This document shows, one piece after another, positions 60,832 to 64,000 of a stretch of DNA of 64,000 nt. The first letter of the stretch is position 1; every line of letters begins with the position of its first letter. The DNA is from an uncultured Coriobacteriia bacterium (lineage in GTDB: Bacteria; Actinomycetota; Coriobacteriia; Coriobacteriales; QAMH01): contig CAOKAE010000001.1 of the NCBI GenBank assembly GCA_948466335.1, positions 1 to 64,000 of the forward strand. Direction: 5' to 3'. A model generated the notes under the pieces. It saw only the letters and a list, made by a program, of their open reading frames with translations, was not told the origin of the DNA and made no database searches. The position numbers and the translations under genes are program-made.

Positions 60832-60926
60832 GCCCCTTATGGGCGCTTTTCACAGATTGGTTCGTTAGTTCACCCAAAGTGTTCAGCGCTGACAATCAAA
60901 GCAAGAGAAGGTCGCTTCTGTGATTA

Positions 60927-62378
60927 TCATCTCGGAATGCTTTCGGACACAGGCTGGCTCGACCTCAAAACCTGCATTCTTTCATCGACAAGGCTGATCA
61001 ACTCCTGCTGGGAATGTATCCCCAGCTTGCGATAGAGCATGTAAACGTGGCTTTTTACGGTAGAGGTGGAAACAACAAATTCCTCCGAGATAAATCGAAC
61101 GTCCCGCCCTTTCGCCAAAAGACCTAAAACCTCGGCCTGCCGAGGAGAGAGGCCAAATTCGCGCGACATCTCATCCATCATCATGTTCCAGCGCCCGCCT
61201 TCTTCAGTAGCTAGAGATACAGCAGGGCTCACGGTCTTTTCTTCTGGAAGCTCCGGAATAAATGGATAGAGGCTATTATCGAGCACTCTCGTCTGAAAAT
61301 AGCTAATGACAATCGCCGCTGCGCCACATATCCACGGCGCATTCGAAGGGCTTAAGGCACATATTCCCATAACCAGAATGCCCAGCATAACTCCTAATAC
61401 ATAGTATCCACTTTCACGCCCGTACATCCATACCGGAGATAGCTGCTCAAAACGAGTTGTCTCGGTCAGAGCAAGAAGCAATATCATCGCGTATGCAGTC
61501 ATAAACAGTGCGAAAAGGGAGAGCGAGAGCCATTGCCACTCCACAGGAACGCAAAGAATGCAGAAGACCTCTGCTATCAAGACTGGACCGATTGCCTTCT
61601 TCATCGAAGCGCTGTAGGGCGCTTCGGAGTGCCAGAGCAATAGTGCGGATATGATCCCTCCACAGGCGATAGCAATTCCGCAAAAAACAAGATTCGTGCC
61701 CACGCCAAATGGAGCCGGGAAGAATGGGGCAAACAACACAATGCCGAGCCCCATTCCCAACGAGAAAAGCGCGTAGAAATTACTCTCGCTTTCGCTATCC
61801 TTCATTATGGCTAGACAGTCTTCCCGCGACATAAACACTGAGCTGGAGAATGCAGATTTCCTTAGCAGCCACGCACAGACCAACGAGAATATCGTCGTGA
61901 GGCCGTAAACGACAAGCGCAATCCACTCATGAGGATAACGGGGCACAAGCATGTATAATCCCGCCACCACGATGGCAGCTGAGAACACGGCGATCCTTTC
62001 GTGCTGGGGAAGGCTGTCAAAAAAGGATAGCCAGAAAACTATAGCCCCGCTCATTGCCAGAGCTGCCCCGAGAATGGCCACAGGGGGAAGCGCAACCCAA
62101 CATCCAACAAAAAGCGCAAGCCCCATGACAACTGCCCCAATTAGAGTGCGAGTTCTCTTTCCGGGCTTTAGGTAATCATTGCAGCGAGCTGCGGCAAGAA
62201 AAATACAGGCGGCAAATAAAAGCAGCAGAGCAACCAGAAAATATGGGGACGTGCCGGTATCTGAAGTGCAGATTATCGTCAGCAGCTCGACCATCGACAC
62301 GGAAAAGAATAGGACTCCAAGGCATCCGTAGAGCATTAGCCATGCAGAAATGCCCTGGTCATTAGCAGTTTTACCCAT
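60927..62378 (-). CDS. LuxR-family regulator with polytopic membrane sensor
   Basis: 483 aa from the ATG at 62378 (GGTGG eight bases upstream; a GTG four codons earlier is possible). Residues 1-390 hold about 12 membrane helices with no other domain. Residues about 415-475 are a LuxR/GerE HTH (GLSPRQAEVLGLLAKGRDVR, STSTVKSHVYMLYRKLGIHS). This build is characteristic of Eggerthellaceae, where such genes neighbour substrate-specific molybdenum reductases. It should sense a ligand at the membrane and switch the operon next door. Confidence 0.93.
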   Translation of the reverse strand: MGKTANDQGISAWLMLYGCLGVLFFSVSMVELLTIICTSDTGTSPYFLVALLLLFAACIFLAAARCNDYLKPGKRTRTLIGAVVMGLALFVGCWVALPPVAILGAALAMSGAIVFWLSFFDSLPQHERIAVFSAAIVVAGLYMLVPRYPHEWIALVVYGLTTIFSLVCAWLLRKSAFSSSVFMSREDCLAIMKDSESESNFYALFSLGMGLGIVLFAPFFPAPFGVGTNLVFCGIAIACGGIISALLLWHSEAPYSASMKKAIGPVLIAEVFCILCVPVEWQWLSLSLFALFMTAYAMILLLALTETTRFEQLSPVWMYGRESGYYVLGVMLGILVMGICALSPSNAPWICGAAAIVISYFQTRVLDNSLYPFIPELPEEKTVSPAVSLATEEGGRWNMMMDEMSREFGLSPRQAEVLGLLAKGRDVRFISEEFVVSTSTVKSHVYMLYRKLGIHSQQELISLVDERMQVLRSSQPVSESIPR

Positions 62379-62509
62379 GATATCAACCACCGTTCTTCAT
62401 GGGAGCGTCTTGTGATTATGGAGTTGTAAGGACGACGGCCCTATTATCCAGGCTTCGTATATTTTTCGTCAACTTGATTCTCTGTGTAATCGGCTGCGAA
62501 TAATTTGCC

Positions 62510-62548
62510 GGCGAGCTCACGAGCGGCGCGCTCGTGTTCGAGGCGTAG
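62510..62548 (+). pseudogene. fabH: Orphan 3' end of fabH (12 codons plus stop)
   Basis: The sequence translates as GELTSGALVFEA then TAG, against GGLTSGALVFEA in intact fabH (54550-54588). It has core-genome GC in an AT-richer setting. No more of fabH is present upstream. It marks the right edge of the island, with 62511-62550 matching 54551-54590 at 36 of 40 bases. Confidence 0.8.
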
Positions 62549-62551
62549 GGG

Positions 62552-63736
62552 TTAAACGAAGAGAGGGATATCGCCCGCTAGGAAATCCTCGACCGGAGCT
62601 TCTGCCGACCCAACAACGATGCAATGGGTTTTGGGGTATTTGCTCGTAAAGGCATCAAAGCCGCCAACTCTCTTTATTCTGCCGCTCTTGACTTCGATGG
62701 CGGTTCGAGCAAGCCCATCTTGAATAACGAAGTCAACCTCTTGGTCTCCTTCACGCCACCAGAACACATCGAAATGCTCCTCGCGCTCACGTTTGAGCAG
62801 ATAGGCCCCAATTGCACTTTCGACTAAGTGCCCACGCAAATCGGGGTCTGTCAAAAGCTGCTCTCGGTTCCTGCCATAAGAGGCCACCATGAGCGAGGTG
62901 TCATGAGTTATAAGCCGAGGAGATGACGCTCTCGTTTTCAGAAGCTTCTCCGAGTATTTCTGAAGACCCGTCAAAAGCCCCGCATCAGAGAGAAGGGACA
63001 GATAGTGAGCTATTGTCGTCGCGTTACCCGCATCATCTAACTGCCCCATAATCTTGCGATACGAAATCTCCTGGCCCGAATAGGCCGACCCAAGCGTAAA
63101 CAATGCCTCCATAAGGGCAGGTTTGGTTATGCGATCGAGAGAAATGACATCCTTGAAAACGCTTGGCGCGATAATAGAATCCTGTACGTATTCAAGCCAT
63201 CGGTCGCGGTCATCTTTGAATCTCGCCGCACCGGGATAGCCCCCAAAGTACAAATAGTCGTCGATAGAGTATCCAAATGCCTCTGCACATTCGTGGTAAT
63301 ACCACTGCGGGCAGTGTATGAGCTCGAAACGCCCCGTAAGCCCCTCACGCATCCCCCTCTGTAGAAGCAAGGACGATGAACCTGTGAGCACAACCGTCAG
63401 GTCTATTCCCGTCCTTATATCCTCATCCCACAGACCCTTTACGATGGACGACCATTGAGAAATCAGCTGCACTTCATCGATTATGAGGAGTGCGCGTCCG
63501 TCGGTGGCAAGAAACCTAGCCTCCTGCCATTCGCGACGTAGCCAATCCTCTGAGTTCGCGCTGCCCTGCACTGCTTGGGCATAGTGCGACGGCATGGACG
63601 CGCCTGCCATGGCCTGACGCACGGCAGTTGTCTTGCCAGTCTGGCGTGGCCCGACGATGATTTGCATCAGGCCTTTAGGTTCGCTAATCCTCTTGGCTAT
63701 GGTGTTGGCTACATCGCGTCGATAGGAGGGAAGCAT
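62552..63736 (-). CDS. AAA ATPase with DUF4143 nuclease-like domain
   Basis: 394 aa. Walker A IVGPRQTGKTTAVRQ and Walker B GRALLIIDEVQL (AAA_14). The C-terminal DUF4143 part contains WWREGDQEVDFVI and TAIEVKSGRI, a PD-(D/E)xK nuclease-like signature. Such genes are common, often multicopy and horizontally moved; their role is unclear (proposed stress or toxin-related). AAGGAG lies upstream of the ATG. It lies four bases beyond the fabH remnant. Confidence 0.88.
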   Translation of the reverse strand: MLPSYRRDVANTIAKRISEPKGLMQIIVGPRQTGKTTAVRQAMAGASMPSHYAQAVQGSANSEDWLRREWQEARFLATDGRALLIIDEVQLISQWSSIVKGLWDEDIRTGIDLTVVLTGSSSLLLQRGMREGLTGRFELIHCPQWYYHECAEAFGYSIDDYLYFGGYPGAARFKDDRDRWLEYVQDSIIAPSVFKDVISLDRITKPALMEALFTLGSAYSGQEISYRKIMGQLDDAGNATTIAHYLSLLSDAGLLTGLQKYSEKLLKTRASSPRLITHDTSLMVASYGRNREQLLTDPDLRGHLVESAIGAYLLKREREEHFDVFWWREGDQEVDFVIQDGLARTAIEVKSGRIKRVGGFDAFTSKYPKTHCIVVGSAEAPVEDFLAGDIPLFV

Positions 63737-63793
63737 CGCGGAAACTCCTTAGCGGATTGTTCGCGTTGAATAGAATTGTACCAGCCATTGAAC

Positions 63794-63820
63794 AAAAATG
63801 TTCAGTGACTGAACATTTTT
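63794..63820. promoter_or_regulatory. Operator-like palindrome upstream of the DUF4143 ATPase
   Basis: AAAAATGTTCAG, three bases, CTGAACATTTTT: perfect 12-bp arms. On the minus strand it overlaps where a -35 would lie for a TACAAT -10 box about 20 bases downstream. A further TTGAACA half site abuts it. Confidence 0.6.
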
Positions 63821-63937
63821 CTCGGATTTTCGGAAGCACGAGATCCGGATTTTCGGAAATGCGGAGAATAGGACGCTATTCGCCGCATAATTTGCGAGGA
63901 ATAGGTGCGTTCTTTGTCCTAGCGCCCTTCTTTTCTT

Positions 63938-63955
63938 GTATCACAATTGTGATAC
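63938..63955. promoter_or_regulatory. Perfect 18-bp palindrome before the gene at the right edge
   Basis: GTATCACAATTGTGATAC, nine bases before the ATG at 63965. Typical position for an autorepressor or antitoxin operator. The stretch 63737-63937 holds no gene. Confidence 0.65.
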
Positions 63956-63964
63956 GTTTGGCGT

Positions 63965-64000
63965 ATGTCGCAGAGCAAGCGCATGAGAGAGGCCGCCATG
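63965..64000 (+). CDS. Start of an unidentified gene (right edge)
   Basis: Only 12 codons are inside the window (MSQSKRMREAAM). The palindrome just upstream and the basic N-terminus would fit a small antitoxin or regulator, but nothing more can be said. Confidence 0.4.
   Translation, partial: MSQSKRMREAAM

Noticed and set aside
54551-62550. A complete integrative element with its own integrase
   Set aside because: No integrase, excisionase or conjugation gene is visible in the block. Only the flanking repeat supports mobility.

Overview
The window is about 64 kb of a high-GC chromosome with tightly packed genes, mostly on the minus strand. One sampled core line (41521-41580) is 65% G+C. The gene content suggests an anaerobic actinobacterium of the Coriobacteriia, probably close to Eggerthellaceae/Slackia. 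The clues are BspA-like DUF285 proteins with DUF5648 C-termini, a type II FAS cluster using FabK and a fused AccDA, a flavodiiron protein, ferritin, PntAB, and a molybdopterin oxidoreductase with a membrane-spanning LuxR regulator. The genus-level assignment is inference. No rRNA, tRNA, CRISPR array, transposase or integrase was seen.

Layout: 1-9.1 kb holds five tandem secreted surface proteins: a CAP-domain protein cut by the left edge, an Ig-like protein and three DUF285 proteins. Four of them show a C-terminal DUF5648 triplet; the end of the fifth lies outside the window. A sixth, transglutaminase-like relative lies at 30.3-32.1 kb. 9.1-9.75 kb is non-coding and holds a poly-C tract and a degenerate 42-bp repeat array. 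9.75-15.4 kb holds ferritin, a GH3 lipoprotein, a zinc P-type ATPase with an SmtB-type sensor, a membrane-anchored protein and a HAD hydrolase. 15.5-18.6 kb is rpsF-ssb-rpsR-rplI behind an M23 endopeptidase. 18.7-20.3 kb is purM-purN. 20.4-23.9 kb is a glycosyltransferase-LytS-LytR operon. 24-27.2 kb is YtxH-PRC-rnr. 27.5-30.1 kb holds a flavodiiron-rubredoxin protein, a lone cyanophycin-synthetase-like N-domain and an RlpA-like protein. 32.2-37.3 kb holds two toxin-antitoxin modules around purA-purD-nudix-purE. 37.6-46.1 kb holds dnaB, leuA, pntAB, a DNA-entry-type nuclease and a DUF3810 protein. 46.1-54.6 kb is the fatty-acid cluster acpP-fabK-fabD-fabG-fabF-fabZ-accDA, with fabH divergent.

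The most striking segment is 54.6-62.5 kb. It is a lower-GC block, all on the minus strand, with a small zinc-ribbon protein, two paralogous MFS carriers, an FKBP-type isomerase, a mini ferredoxin, a molybdopterin oxidoreductase and a LuxR regulator. It is bracketed by a 40-bp direct repeat (36/40 identical). The left copy is the 3' end of fabH; the right copy is an orphan 12-codon fabH tail with its stop codon. This looks like an acquired catabolic or respiratory island inserted at the end of fabH. A DUF4143 ATPase and the first 12 codons of another gene follow.

A second theme is small repeats. Two palindrome families (TGTCTCATT hairpin pairs, and GTGTAA/GGGTCTGACCC hairpins) sit at gene ends and often contain or touch the stop codon, including a perfect 68-bp palindrome between two convergent genes. 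They share a GTCTGACC core, so they may be related. A third family has 42/63-bp units and occurs at two places, each near a 9-C tract.
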